DNA from: Betaproteobacteria bacterium Ga0077526
GTDB taxonomy: Bacteria; Pseudomonadota; Gammaproteobacteria; Burkholderiales; Ga0077523
Assembly: GCA_001464765.1 (NCBI GenBank)
Contig: LNDV01000025.1
Location: 62,001 to 126,000, forward strand
Direction of reading: 5' to 3'
DNA length: 64,000 nt
Shown: piece by piece, positions 39,301 through 47,624 of the stretch
Numbering within the stretch: the stretch's first letter is position 1
Layout of the letters: the number at the start of each line of letters is the position of its first letter
The notes under the pieces: model-generated
Seen by the model: the letters and a program-made list of their open reading frames with translations, nothing else
Told to the model about the DNA's origin: nothing
Databases searched by the model: none
Position numbers and translations under genes: made by a program

Positions 39301-39506
39301 TTCTCCAGGGGCGCGGCGACGGTCTGCTCGAGCGTCTGGGCGGAGGCGCCGGGATAGATCGCCCGGACCGTGACGACGGGCGGCGCGATCTCCGGGTACT
39401 GCGCGATCGGCAGCGATCGCATCGCCGCGAGACCGGCCAGCACCAGGAAAGCCGAGAGGACAACCGCGAAGATCGGGCGGTCGATGAAGAAGCGGGAGAG
39501 GTTCAT
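36303..39506 (-). CDS. RND multidrug efflux transporter (AcrB/MexB type)
   Basis: The protein has 1067 residues, the family length. It is an inner-membrane proton-driven pump that works with a periplasmic adaptor and an outer-membrane channel. The start NLSRFFIDRPIFAVVLSAFL and SLPIAQYPEIAPPVVTVRAI are typical of HAE-1 pumps. Twelve membrane segments in two halves are visible, with GIVVDDAIVVLENVERIMRE holding the proton-relay Asp pair in TM4. The two large periplasmic loops are normal. Neighbouring adaptor gene lies 13 bases upstream; no outer-membrane gene follows, so a shared TolC-like channel is likely elsewhere. Confidence 0.94.
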   Translation of the reverse strand: MNLSRFFIDRPIFAVVLSAFLVLAGLAAMRSLPIAQYPEIAPPVVTVRAIYPGASAQTLEQTVAAPLENQLTGVEDMIFMSSNSGSNGLLEIQVTFGIGADADRAALNVNNRVKQAEARLPEDVRRQGVTVEKGSSAFLFVYALSSPDGRFDDVYTSNYATLNILDALKRVPGTTNIQIFGAKDYAMRIWLRPDRLTQLKLTPADVARALSEQNAQFAAGKIGQSPSGGPQEMVYTITTQGRLAEVREFEDIIVRSTPGGASVRLKDVARVELGSKNYEFVGRVNGKQATLIGVFLQPGANALDVADECNAVMRDLAKKFPQGLEYSNVYDTTRFVKVSIREVLKTLAEAMALVFLVVYVFLQNWRATLIPFAAVPVSLIGTFAGLFLLGYSINTLTLFGMVLSIGIVVDDAIVVLENVERIMREEKLGAREAAMKAMTEVTGPVVAIVLVLCAVFVPVAFLGGLTGELYRQFAVTIAIAVVISGFVALTLTPSLCVYLLRSGHREPNAMFRAFNRGFERVTHRYASGVGWVLRRGVIGLLLFGGMVALTAKLWQMTPTSLVPDEDTGYYIGAAFLPDGATLERTDAVVQKVTQAMISNPANEYAVAFTGLDFLGGGFRNSAATIFASQKHWDERPGVGTRMLVGEFFGKTAGIKEGLVLAFPPPPILGLGNAGGFEFYIQNRGDGGAQRLNEVLQQFLAKANQDPMLGGVQTLWRPTVPQLFVDVDREKAKSLGVPIDALYTSVAATLGTFYVNDFNKFGRTWQVLMSAEPAFRKRPEAIGDIYVRSNAGAMIPLRSLATVTFSSGPDSLTRFNNLPAVKLLGQGAPGVSSGQAIAVVERIAEEVLPTDFSYDWGGASYQEKRASGTSSLALGMAVIMVFLILAAQYERWSLPFSVLLALPFGTFGALAAVWLRGMTNDVYFQIGLVTLLGLAAKNAILIVEYALLKYQEGLSASAAALEAARLRFRPILMTSMAFILGVLPLAISTGAGAGARRSVGTGVMGGMLAATFLAIFFVPLFFRLMTERRLTERRTTAELRAEIEHHHRKMTEAVHVPHKAQLPRTGDA

Positions 39507-39519
39507 GGCGCCCTCCCGG

Positions 39520-40734
39520 TCAGGGCTTCGCGGGCGCGGCGGGTTTGGCCGGCGCTTCGCCCCCGGGCGCAGCGCCTGCGGGCGGCGCCTGCGCGATCTT
39601 CACCGGGCTGCCCGGCCGAGCCTTGATGATGCCGTCGACGATCACCTTGTCGCCCGCCTTGAGGCCGCCGGTGATGATCCACTCGGCACCGGCCCAGTCG
39701 CCGACCTGGATGGGGCGCGGTTCCACCAGCCCCTTGTCGTTGACCGTCAGGACGATCTTGGTGCCGGGTCCTTCGAGCACGGCACGCTGGGGAATCGTCA
39801 CTGCCCCAGGCCGTACCGCGCCCGAGAGCTTCACCCTGGCAAACATCCCGGGACGCAGCCGCAGATCGGGATTGGGGATGACCGCCCTCGCCTCGATGCC
39901 GCCCGTCGTCGGGTCGACCCGGACGTTGGTGAAGTCCACCTTGCCCGTCTGTCCGAAGATCGTGCCGTCCGCCAGCACTATCTTGGCGTCGAAGCGCCCG
40001 TCCTCCGGCAGCTTGAGCCGCCCCTCGGCGCCCTCCCGCTGGAGTCGCATGTGCTCGGCTTCAGGGATCGTGAACAGGACGTGGATGGGCTCGATCTGCG
40101 AAATCGTGGTGAGCAGCGTCTGCTGCGCCTCGACGAGACTGCCTTCCGAACGGGCCGCGCGCCCGGTCACCCCGCTGATCGGCGCCGTGACGTTCGTATA
40201 GCTGAGCTGGAGGCGGGCCTCGGACAGCGCGGCCCGCGCGGTTCGCTCGTCCGCGGCGGCGATCGTCTCGGTAGCGACGGCGTCGTCGTAGGACTTGCGG
40301 GTGATCATGCCCTGCCTGACGAGAGGCTCGAGGCGGGCGGACTCCCGCGCGGCCTGGGCGCGACGCGCCGCGGCACTGGCCAGACTGGCATCGAGCCGGG
40401 CGACCGCCGCCTGATACGGTGCAGGATCGATGGTGAAGAGGCTCTGGCCCGGCTTCACCCGACTGCCCTCCGTGTAGTTCCACTTGAGCAGAATGCCGCC
40501 GACTCGCGGCCTCACCTCCACTTCCCGGACTCCCGCCGTCTGTCCCACGTACTCGAACTCAACCGCCACGTCCCTCGGCTGCACCGTCACCGCCACGACC
40601 TCAGGCGGGGGCGGGGCAGCGCCGCCCGGGCCTCCGGGTGGAGGTGTCTGGGACTTGCCGCACGCGGCGAGAATCAGGACGAGAGAGACGGCGGCAAAGC
40701 GAGCGGGCAAGGCAAAGCGGGCTGCAACGGGCAT
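39520..40734 (-). CDS. RND efflux periplasmic adaptor (membrane fusion lipoprotein)
   Basis: The protein has 404 residues from ATG 40734; a longer frame upstream has no family signal. The signal peptide ends in a lipobox (LVLILAACGKSQ), so it is a lipoprotein. Lipoyl and hairpin domains include VEVRPRVGGILLKWNYTEGS and SQARR-like helical pairs, then SYTNVTAPISGVTGRAARSE. The C-terminal part is Pro/Ala-rich. It links the RND pump to an outer-membrane channel. It is the first gene of the efflux operon. No regulator gene is adjacent. Confidence 0.92.
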   Translation of the reverse strand: MPVAARFALPARFAAVSLVLILAACGKSQTPPPGGPGGAAPPPPEVVAVTVQPRDVAVEFEYVGQTAGVREVEVRPRVGGILLKWNYTEGSRVKPGQSLFTIDPAPYQAAVARLDASLASAAARRAQAARESARLEPLVRQGMITRKSYDDAVATETIAAADERTARAALSEARLQLSYTNVTAPISGVTGRAARSEGSLVEAQQTLLTTISQIEPIHVLFTIPEAEHMRLQREGAEGRLKLPEDGRFDAKIVLADGTIFGQTGKVDFTNVRVDPTTGGIEARAVIPNPDLRLRPGMFARVKLSGAVRPGAVTIPQRAVLEGPGTKIVLTVNDKGLVEPRPIQVGDWAGAEWIITGGLKAGDKVIVDGIIKARPGSPVKIAQAPPAGAAPGGEAPAKPAAPAKP

Positions 40735-40873
40735 GTCCGGTTCCGGTGAGGTCGACTCTAACGGTCGGTAGATTCGGTTCAGAGAGTGAACGCAGTTTAC
40801 AGCGAGATGCCGCCGCGCTGGCAAGGTCCCGGCAACTTCCGCCGGGATCATGCCATGCGGGTACCGGAACGTC

Positions 40874-41929
40874 TCAGCGCAAAGAGGCGTTGAAGCGTGC
40901 GAGCGCAGCGGCCCCGGGACACAGTTCGCTCTCCCCCAACTGATTGAGGGGACGCTGCACCGTGCTCAGATGCTCGTGCAGGTCGCGGGCGTGCGGATCT
41001 GCGTAAAGCAACCCGGTGACGATCTCGCCCTTCGCCTGATGGCGCTGGACATAGTTCATCGCGGCGATCTTGTCGGTCGGGTCGTGATCGGGATCGATGC
41101 GACGCAGATGCAGCACCGTGCCGTCGTGCTGCTCGATCTCGACGACTTCCGCCACACCGGTGTCGGCCGTGACTTCCGGTCGCAGCGCGATGAAGTCGAT
41201 CCGGTTCACGGCGTCGTTGTGCTCGCGCACGTAGTCGTAGCTCTTGGTGCTGCCGGCGTGGTTGTTGAAGGCCACGCAAGGGCTGATCACATCGATGAAC
41301 GCTGCGCCCCGGTGGTTGATGGCCGCCTTGATCAGCGGCACGAGCTGCCCCTTGTCACCCGAGAAACCGCGCGCCACGAAGGTCGCGCCCATGATCAGGG
41401 CGAGCGACACCGTGTCGATCGGGGCATCCATGTTGACCACGCCGCGCTTCGAGCGGGAACCTTCGTCCGCGGTCGCGGAGAACTGGCCCTTGGTGAGGCC
41501 GTACACGCCGTTGTTCTCGAGCACGTAGACCATGTTCACGCCGCGGCGCATGCCATGTGCAAACTGCCCGAGGCCGATCGACGCGGAATCCCCGTCACCC
41601 GACACGCCAAGATAAAGCAGGTCTCGATTGGCGAGGTTCGCACCCGTGAGCACCGACGGCATCCGGCCGTGCACAGTGTTGAAGCCGTGGCTGTTGCCGA
41701 GGAAGTAGTCGGGCGTCTTGGAGGAACAGCCGATGCCCGAGAGCTTCGCGACCCGGTGCGGCTCGATGTCCATTTCCCAGCAGGCCTGGATGATCGCCGC
41801 GGAGATGGAGTCGTGTCCACATCCCGCGCAGAGCGTGGAGATGCGCCCCTCGTAGTCGCGGCGTGTGAACCCGACCTGATTGCGGGGCAGGGTCGGATGG
41901 TGCAGCTTGGGCTTTGCGATGTAAGTCAC
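40874..41929 (-). CDS. korB: 2-oxoacid:acceptor oxidoreductase, beta subunit (KorB-like)
   Basis: The protein has 351 residues from GTG 41929, just after the alpha subunit stop. It binds ThDP and an Fe-S cluster. The Cys motif is ISTLCAGCGHDSISAAIIQA with a later Cys in SGIGCSSKTPDYF. The ThDP/Mg region is LGVSGDGDSASIGLGQFAHG followed by VLENNGVYGLTKGQFS. The length and motifs suit 2-oxoglutarate or 2-oxoacid oxidoreductases of the KorAB type. In Thauera and Azoarcus such enzymes make reducing power for aromatic ring reduction. The true substrate is not shown by sequence alone. Confidence 0.88.
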   Translation of the reverse strand: MTYIAKPKLHHPTLPRNQVGFTRRDYEGRISTLCAGCGHDSISAAIIQACWEMDIEPHRVAKLSGIGCSSKTPDYFLGNSHGFNTVHGRMPSVLTGANLANRDLLYLGVSGDGDSASIGLGQFAHGMRRGVNMVYVLENNGVYGLTKGQFSATADEGSRSKRGVVNMDAPIDTVSLALIMGATFVARGFSGDKGQLVPLIKAAINHRGAAFIDVISPCVAFNNHAGSTKSYDYVREHNDAVNRIDFIALRPEVTADTGVAEVVEIEQHDGTVLHLRRIDPDHDPTDKIAAMNYVQRHQAKGEIVTGLLYADPHARDLHEHLSTVQRPLNQLGESELCPGAAALARFNASLR

Positions 41930-41930
41930 G

Positions 41931-43772
41931 TCAAGCCACCTTGTCCTTGCGCAGAGGTTCGATGTTCATCGCGCGGATGCGCTCGCCGATCTCGGCGGTG
42001 ATGTAGCGCGCGGTGATCGGTGTGCCGTCGTAGTGGAGGATAGCCATCAGCCGCGCCGGGTCGATCCCGAGTTCGTTCACGAGGAGCGTGCGCATCTGGC
42101 CATCGCGGTTCTGCTCGACGATGAACACCTGTTCGTGGTCCTGGATGAAATCCGCCACGCTGTCCGGGAACGGGAAGGCACGCAGCCGCATGGTGTCGAT
42201 CAGGATGCTGCCCTCTTCCAGTTCCGCCACGGCCTCCGCCATCGCCGGCGCGGTGGAGCCGTAGTACAGCACACCGACCTTCGTACGATGGGCCGCATGG
42301 CGTACCACCGGCTGGGGCACGAGCTGCTTGGCGGTCTCCAGCTTTCGCAGCAGGCGCTGGACGTTGTAGGTGTAGTCTGCGCCGGCTTCCGAGTAGGAGG
42401 CATACGCGTTCTTGGTGGTGCCCCGCGTGAAGTAGCCGCCCTTGCTGGGATGGGTGCCGGGGTAGGTCCGGTACGGAATGCCGTCGCCGTCCACGTCCAG
42501 GTAGCGCCCGAACGTGGTGCCCGCGTCGAGCATCTCGCGCGTCATTACCTTGCCGCGATCGTACGTGCGGGCGTCGTCCCACTGCAGCGGCTCGCACAGG
42601 CGCTGGTTCATGCCGATATCGAGGTCCGTCAGCACGAACACGGGCGTCTGCAGGCGATCGGCAAGATCGAGCGCCGCGGCGGCGTGCTCGAAGCATTCCT
42701 TCGGGTCCTCGGGCAGCAGGAGAACGTGCTTGGTATCCCCGTGGGACGCGTAGGCACAGGCGATGACGTCGGCCTGCTGGGTGCGCGTGGGCATGCCGGT
42801 GGAGGGCCCGCCCCGCTGCACATCGATGATGGTGACCGGGATCTCGGCGAAGTACGCGAGCCCGATGAACTCGGTCATGAGCGAGATGCCCGGGCCGGAT
42901 GTGGCGGTGAAGGCGCGCGCACCGTTCCACCCTGCACCCACGCACATGCCGATGGACGCGAGTTCGTCCTCCGCCTGGATGATCGCGTAGCGGTTGCCTT
43001 CGGCTTCGTCCGCGCGGTACTTGCCGCAGTACTTCTGGAAGGCTTCCGCCACGGACGACGACGGCGTGATCGGGTACCAGGCGCACACCGTGGCACCACC
43101 GTAGACGCAGCCGAGCGCCGCGGCACTGTTGCCATCGACGAAGATGCGGTCGCCCACGTTGTCGGCGCGACGGACCCGGAGGCCGATCGGAGGATGGGTC
43201 AGATGGGCTTCGGCGTAGTCACGGCCCAGCCCCAGCGCGTGCAGGTTGGGCTGCAGCAGCTTCTCCTTGCCCTTGTACTGTTCGCCGATCAGCTGGGCAA
43301 CGGCCTCCTGCTCCATGCCGAGCAGCATCGACAGCGCGCCGAGGTAGATGATGTTCTTGAAGAGCTGCCGCTGGCGGGGGTCGCTGTACGTCGAGTTGCA
43401 GATCTGCGTGAGCGGCATGCCGATCACGGTGATGTCCTCGCGGAACTTCGAGGACGGCAGCGGCTTGGAGTTGTCGTAGAACAGGTACCCGCCCGGCTCG
43501 ATCTCGGCGATGTCGGCATCCCAGGTCTGCGGGTTCATGGCAACCATGAGATCCACACCGCCGCGGCGCCCGAGCCACCCTCGCTCGTTGACGCGCACTT
43601 CGTACCACGTGGGTAGACCCTGGATGTTCGACGGGAAGATGTTGCGCGGGCTCACCGGCACGCCCATGCGCAGGATCGCGCGGGCGAAGAGCTCGTTGGC
43701 CGAGGCGGACCCCGAGCCGTTGACGTTGGCGAACTTGACGACGAAATCGTTGACCGCTGCGATGGGCTTCAA
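41931..43772 (-). CDS. korA: 2-oxoacid:acceptor oxidoreductase, fused gamma-alpha subunit (KorA-like)
   Basis: The protein has 613 residues and starts at TTG 43772, which overlaps the stop of the upstream flavoprotein (TTGA) and has AAAGGAG at seven bases. The N-terminal gamma domain (about 1-190) has NVNGSGSASANELFARAILR and DLMVAMNPQTWDADIAEIEP. The alpha domain begins NVGDRIFVDGNSAAALGCVY and holds WYPITPSSSVAEAFQKY and DVQRGGPSTGMPTRTQQADV. Fusion of gamma and alpha is usual for the KorA type. It forms the enzyme with the beta subunit downstream. Confidence 0.9.
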   Translation of the reverse strand: MKPIAAVNDFVVKFANVNGSGSASANELFARAILRMGVPVSPRNIFPSNIQGLPTWYEVRVNERGWLGRRGGVDLMVAMNPQTWDADIAEIEPGGYLFYDNSKPLPSSKFREDITVIGMPLTQICNSTYSDPRQRQLFKNIIYLGALSMLLGMEQEAVAQLIGEQYKGKEKLLQPNLHALGLGRDYAEAHLTHPPIGLRVRRADNVGDRIFVDGNSAAALGCVYGGATVCAWYPITPSSSVAEAFQKYCGKYRADEAEGNRYAIIQAEDELASIGMCVGAGWNGARAFTATSGPGISLMTEFIGLAYFAEIPVTIIDVQRGGPSTGMPTRTQQADVIACAYASHGDTKHVLLLPEDPKECFEHAAAALDLADRLQTPVFVLTDLDIGMNQRLCEPLQWDDARTYDRGKVMTREMLDAGTTFGRYLDVDGDGIPYRTYPGTHPSKGGYFTRGTTKNAYASYSEAGADYTYNVQRLLRKLETAKQLVPQPVVRHAAHRTKVGVLYYGSTAPAMAEAVAELEEGSILIDTMRLRAFPFPDSVADFIQDHEQVFIVEQNRDGQMRTLLVNELGIDPARLMAILHYDGTPITARYITAEIGERIRAMNIEPLRKDKVA

Positions 43773-45595
43773 GCGGCACTCCTTTCTGGCGACGTGGCCG
43801 GGCGCTCGGCACCCGCGTGGGTCATCTCGAGCAGGAACTTCTGCATGTCCCAGGCTCCGGTCGGACAGCGCTCTGCGCACAGCCCGCAGTGCAGGCAGAC
43901 GTCCTCGTCCTTCACCATCACCCGCTCCGTCTTGAGCGCGGGCGAGACGTAGAGGTCCTGGGTGAAGTTGTCCGCAGGGGCCTTGAGCCGGGTGCGGAGA
44001 TCCGCCTCGTTGCCGTTGCCGGTGAAGGTGATGCAGTCCATCGGGCAGATGTCCACGCAGGCGTCGCACTCGATGCACAGGTCACGCGCGAATACCGTCT
44101 GCACGTCGCAATTGAGGCAGCGCTGCGCTTCCTTGAAGGCGGTCGCCGGATCGAACCCGAGCTCTACCTCCACCTTGATGCTGCGCAATGCCTTTTCCGC
44201 CGCGGCCCAGGGCACGGCGTTGCGGTTCTCCCCGGAAACGTCGTTGTCGTAGCTCCACTCGTGGATGCCCATCTTCTGCGACGTGAGCCGCGTATGCGGC
44301 GCGGGCCTCGGCGTGAGCGCCTCGCCGCGGCAGAAGCGATCGATGGAGATCGCCGCTTCGTGGCCGTGCGCCACCGCCGTGATGATGTTCTTCGGCCCGA
44401 AGGCGGCATCGCCCCCGAAGAAGATGTTCGGAATGGACGACTGGTGCGTCTTCGGGTCGAGCACCGGCAAGCCCCAGCGGTCGAACTTGAGGCCCACGTC
44501 GCGCTCGATCCAGGGAAACGAGTTCTCCTGCCCGACCGCCACCAGCACCTCGTCGCATTCGAAGAACGCATCGGGCTCGCCGGTGGGCACGAGCGTGCGG
44601 CGCTTCTGGTCGTCGTAGACCGCGTGGACCTTCTCGAAGGTCATGCCGACGAGACGGCCGTTCTCGTGTTCGAAGCGCCTGGGCACCAGGAAATTGAGAA
44701 TCGGGATGCCTTCGTGCTGTGCGTCCTCCTTCTCCCACGGCGAGGCCTTCATCTCGTCGAAGCCGGAGCGCACGATCACCTTCACGTCCTCGCCGCCCAG
44801 CCGCTTGGCCGAGCGGCAGCAGTCCATCGCGGTGTTGCCGCCGCCGAGGACGATCACGCGGCGTCCGACCTTGGTCACATGGCCGAAGGACACCGACGAC
44901 AGCCAGTCGATGCCGATGTGGATGTGCGAGGCCGACTCACTACGCCCGGGAATGTCGAGGTCGCGCCCGCGCGGCGCTCCGGTGCCCACGAACACGGCAT
45001 CGAACTCCTCCGCGAGCAGAGACTTGAGCGAGTCGATCCGCTGGCCGCCCCGGAAGGTCACCCCGATGTCGAGAATGTAGCCGACCTCCTCGTCGATGAC
45101 TTCCTCGGGGAGCCGGAACCGCGGCACCTGGGTGCGCATGAAGCCGCCGGCCTTCGGATCGCCGTCGAAGACGACGACGTCATGGCCGAGGACGGCGAGG
45201 TCTCTGGCGACAGTCAGGGAGGACGGGCCTGCGCCGACGCAAGCGACTTTCTTACCGGTGCGGGTGGCGGGCGGTCGCGGCAGGCGCGGGGTGATCTCGC
45301 CCTTGTAGTCCGCGGCCACGCGCTTCAGGCGGCAGATGGCGACGGGTTCGGGCTTCTCGGCGTTCTTTTCCTCGACGCGACCCCGCCGGCAGGCAGGCTC
45401 GCAGGGCCGGTCGCACGTGCGCCCGAGGACACCGGGAAACACGTTCGACTGCCAGTTGACGAGATAGGCGTCGGCATAGCGGCCGGCCGCGATGAGCCGG
45501 ATGTACTCCGGCACGGGGGTGTGGGCGGGACACGCCCACTGGCAGTCCACGACCTTGTGAAAATAGTCGGGACTGCGGATGTCGGTTGGTTGCAA
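43769..45595 (-). CDS. korC: NAD(P)H-linked flavoprotein/Fe-S subunit of the 2-oxoacid oxidoreductase (KorC-like, GltD family)
   Basis: The protein has 608 residues from TTG 45595, with GGAGGAGG just ahead. The N-terminus has a GltD-type Cys cluster (QWACPAHTPVPEYI, and GRTCDRPCEPACRRG). The FAD site is VACVGAGPSSLTVARDLAV and the NAD(P) site VIVLGGGNTAMDCCRSAKR. The C-terminus carries two [4Fe-4S] motifs, CIECDACVDICPMDC and CLHCGLCAERCP. Azoarcus KorC, which links 2-oxoglutarate oxidation to NADP, is built in the same way. It heads the operon and overlaps korA. The fit to family is good; the electron acceptor is inferred. Confidence 0.88.
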   Translation of the reverse strand: MQPTDIRSPDYFHKVVDCQWACPAHTPVPEYIRLIAAGRYADAYLVNWQSNVFPGVLGRTCDRPCEPACRRGRVEEKNAEKPEPVAICRLKRVAADYKGEITPRLPRPPATRTGKKVACVGAGPSSLTVARDLAVLGHDVVVFDGDPKAGGFMRTQVPRFRLPEEVIDEEVGYILDIGVTFRGGQRIDSLKSLLAEEFDAVFVGTGAPRGRDLDIPGRSESASHIHIGIDWLSSVSFGHVTKVGRRVIVLGGGNTAMDCCRSAKRLGGEDVKVIVRSGFDEMKASPWEKEDAQHEGIPILNFLVPRRFEHENGRLVGMTFEKVHAVYDDQKRRTLVPTGEPDAFFECDEVLVAVGQENSFPWIERDVGLKFDRWGLPVLDPKTHQSSIPNIFFGGDAAFGPKNIITAVAHGHEAAISIDRFCRGEALTPRPAPHTRLTSQKMGIHEWSYDNDVSGENRNAVPWAAAEKALRSIKVEVELGFDPATAFKEAQRCLNCDVQTVFARDLCIECDACVDICPMDCITFTGNGNEADLRTRLKAPADNFTQDLYVSPALKTERVMVKDEDVCLHCGLCAERCPTGAWDMQKFLLEMTHAGAERPATSPERSAA

Positions 45596-45653
45596 CGCCT
45601 CCTCCGTCTGCCGATCTTTCAGCTTGTCATCTGGTTCGAGACCAGTGACAGGC

Positions 45654-45681
45654 AGTGTAATGGCTCGTTACAGATCTGCAA
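45654..45681 (-). promoter_or_regulatory. Candidate promoter of the korCAB operon
   Basis: On the minus strand, TTGCAG (45681-45676) and TACACT (45659-45654) are 16 bases apart, about 58 bases before the korC start. Confidence 0.35.
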
Positions 45682-45784
45682 AATTTGTTGCCACGCAACA
45701 CGAGCGCGCAGACTTTGCCGCGCCGGCCAAAGCGTGTAACTTCGACGCAGGCAGACCGTCACCGATACGGTCGGGGGAGGAGTC

Positions 45785-46735
45785 TTGGAGAAACGACAGC
45801 TGGGCGCCTCGACGCTCGCGGTGTCGCCGCTTGCCTTTGGCGGCAACGTCTTCGGCTGGACCGTGGACGAGCCACGGTCCTTCGAACTGCTCGACGCCTA
45901 CGTGGCTGCCGGCGGCAACTTCATCGACACGGCGGACATGTATTCCCGCTGGAAGCCCGGCAACCGCGGCGGTGAATCCGAGACCATCATCGGCCGCTGG
46001 ATGAAGGCGCGCGGCAACCGGCACGACGTGATCCTCGCGACCAAGGTCGGCATGGAAATGGGGCCGGACGCGAAGGGCCTGTCCCGCCGCTACATCCTCC
46101 AGGCCGTGGAGGCTTCCCTCGCCCGCCTGCAGACGGACTTCATCGATCTGTACCAGTCGCACACCGACGACCCCGACACCCCCATCGACGACACCCTCGA
46201 GACCTACGACCTGCTCGTGAAGGAGGGCAAGGTGCGCGTGATCGGCGCGTCGAACTTCGCCACGGACCGCATGCGGGCGTCCCTCGATGCGTCGAAGGCG
46301 CACCGCTGGCCTGCCTACTGCAGCCTGCAGCCCCACTACAACCTGATGGAGCGCAGCGGGTTCGAGGGTGACCTGCAGAATCTGTGTGTCGCGCGCGGCG
46401 TCGGTGTCATCCCGTACTTTCCGCTCGCCGCCGGCTTTCTCAGCGGCAAGTACCGCAGCGAGGCGGACCTCGGCAAGAGCCCGCGCGGCAAGGCGCTGGC
46501 CAAGTATCTCGACGAGCGCGGCCTGCGTGTCCTCGCCGCGCTCGATCGTGCCGCGCAGGCGCACGACACCCAGCCCGCCGCGGTCGCGCTCGCGTGGCTG
46601 CTCGAACAGCCCGCCATCACCGCACCCATCGTCAGCGCCACCTCGGTCGAACAGTTGCAGGCCTCGCTCCGCGCGACGGAACTCAAGCTGCCGCCCGAAA
46701 CCCTCGCCGATCTCAACCGCGCTTCCGCCGTCTGA
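45785..46735 (+). CDS. Aldo/keto reductase
   Basis: The protein has 316 residues from TTG 45785 with GGGAGGAG five bases ahead. It is an NADPH-dependent reductase of the AKR fold. The conserved Asp-Tyr-Lys-His set is visible: NFIDTADMYSRWKPG (Asp, Tyr), VILATKVGMEMGPD (Lys) and DLYQSHTDDPDTPI (His). GVIPYFPLAAGFLSGKYR and VSATSVEQLQASLRA complete the cofactor site. Substrate unknown. It is divergent from the korCAB operon and followed at 24 bases by the PhyH gene in the same direction. Confidence 0.92.
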   Translation: MEKRQLGASTLAVSPLAFGGNVFGWTVDEPRSFELLDAYVAAGGNFIDTADMYSRWKPGNRGGESETIIGRWMKARGNRHDVILATKVGMEMGPDAKGLSRRYILQAVEASLARLQTDFIDLYQSHTDDPDTPIDDTLETYDLLVKEGKVRVIGASNFATDRMRASLDASKAHRWPAYCSLQPHYNLMERSGFEGDLQNLCVARGVGVIPYFPLAAGFLSGKYRSEADLGKSPRGKALAKYLDERGLRVLAALDRAAQAHDTQPAAVALAWLLEQPAITAPIVSATSVEQLQASLRATELKLPPETLADLNRASAV

Positions 46736-46759
46736 GCGAAGCCCGCCGGAGCCCAAAAC

Positions 46760-47608
46760 ATGAATGCACCGCTGTCCCCGGAAGAACTGCACCACTATCG
46801 CGAACACGGCTACGTCTTCCCGAAGTTCCGCCTGCCGGATGACGTCCTCGCCCGCCTGCGCGAAGGCGTGGACCATCTGCTCTCCACCTACACCGACGTG
46901 GCTCAGGAAGACCTGGCGAACCCGCACATGGTGCCGCCCACCGACGGGCCCATGCGCAATCCGTTCATGGCCGCTGCGCAGGACCCCACGGTGCTGGACG
47001 CCGTGAGCCAGATCCTCGGCCCGGACCTCGTCCTGTGGATCACGCGGGTGCTGTGCAAGCCGCCGGTCAGGGGGCGCGAAGTGCCCTGGCACCAGGACGG
47101 CGAGTACTGGCCCATGCGCCCGCTCGCCACGTGCTCGGCCTGGATCGCGATCGATCCCGTCTCCACGACGAACGGCTGCATGCGGTTCATTCCCGGGTCC
47201 CATCGGCGGCAGGAGCTCTATCGCCATCACGTGAGCAACCGCAAGGATCTCGTGCTCAATCTGGAACTCGACCGCGATCAGTTCGACGAGGCCCATGCGG
47301 TGAATGTCGAGCTGGAACCGGGACAGATGTCCTTCCATGACGTGCGGCTCATTCACGGTTCGCTCGCCAACACCTCCGGCCAGCGGCGCGCCGCGCTGAT
47401 CATGCGGTACATGCCCGCGACCTCGCACTACGACCGTTCCCTCGTGCGCCAGCGCAAGGACAGCAGCCCGTTCAACATTTACGACCAGCCGCTCTGGCTC
47501 ATGCGCGGGGTCGACCGCAGCGGCCGCAATGACTTCGTGCACGGCCACGAGATCTGGAACAAGCGCTACGTGGGCGGCCTCGCGGTCGCGTCGGGCAGCG
47601 CTGGCTGA
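46760..47608 (+). CDS. Phytanoyl-CoA dioxygenase (PhyH) family protein
   Basis: The protein has 282 residues, usual length. It is a non-haem Fe(II)/2-oxoglutarate oxygenase. The iron ligands are His and Asp in WHQDGEYWPMRPL and His in VRLIHGSLANTSGQRRAALI, and the Arg that holds 2-oxoglutarate lies in the latter. MRFIPGSHRRQELY is typical of the family. It follows the aldo/keto reductase by 24 bases and may act in the same pathway. Substrate unknown. Confidence 0.9.
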   Translation: MNAPLSPEELHHYREHGYVFPKFRLPDDVLARLREGVDHLLSTYTDVAQEDLANPHMVPPTDGPMRNPFMAAAQDPTVLDAVSQILGPDLVLWITRVLCKPPVRGREVPWHQDGEYWPMRPLATCSAWIAIDPVSTTNGCMRFIPGSHRRQELYRHHVSNRKDLVLNLELDRDQFDEAHAVNVELEPGQMSFHDVRLIHGSLANTSGQRRAALIMRYMPATSHYDRSLVRQRKDSSPFNIYDQPLWLMRGVDRSGRNDFVHGHEIWNKRYVGGLAVASGSAG

Positions 47609-47624
47609 ACGGGGGCGACCCAGG

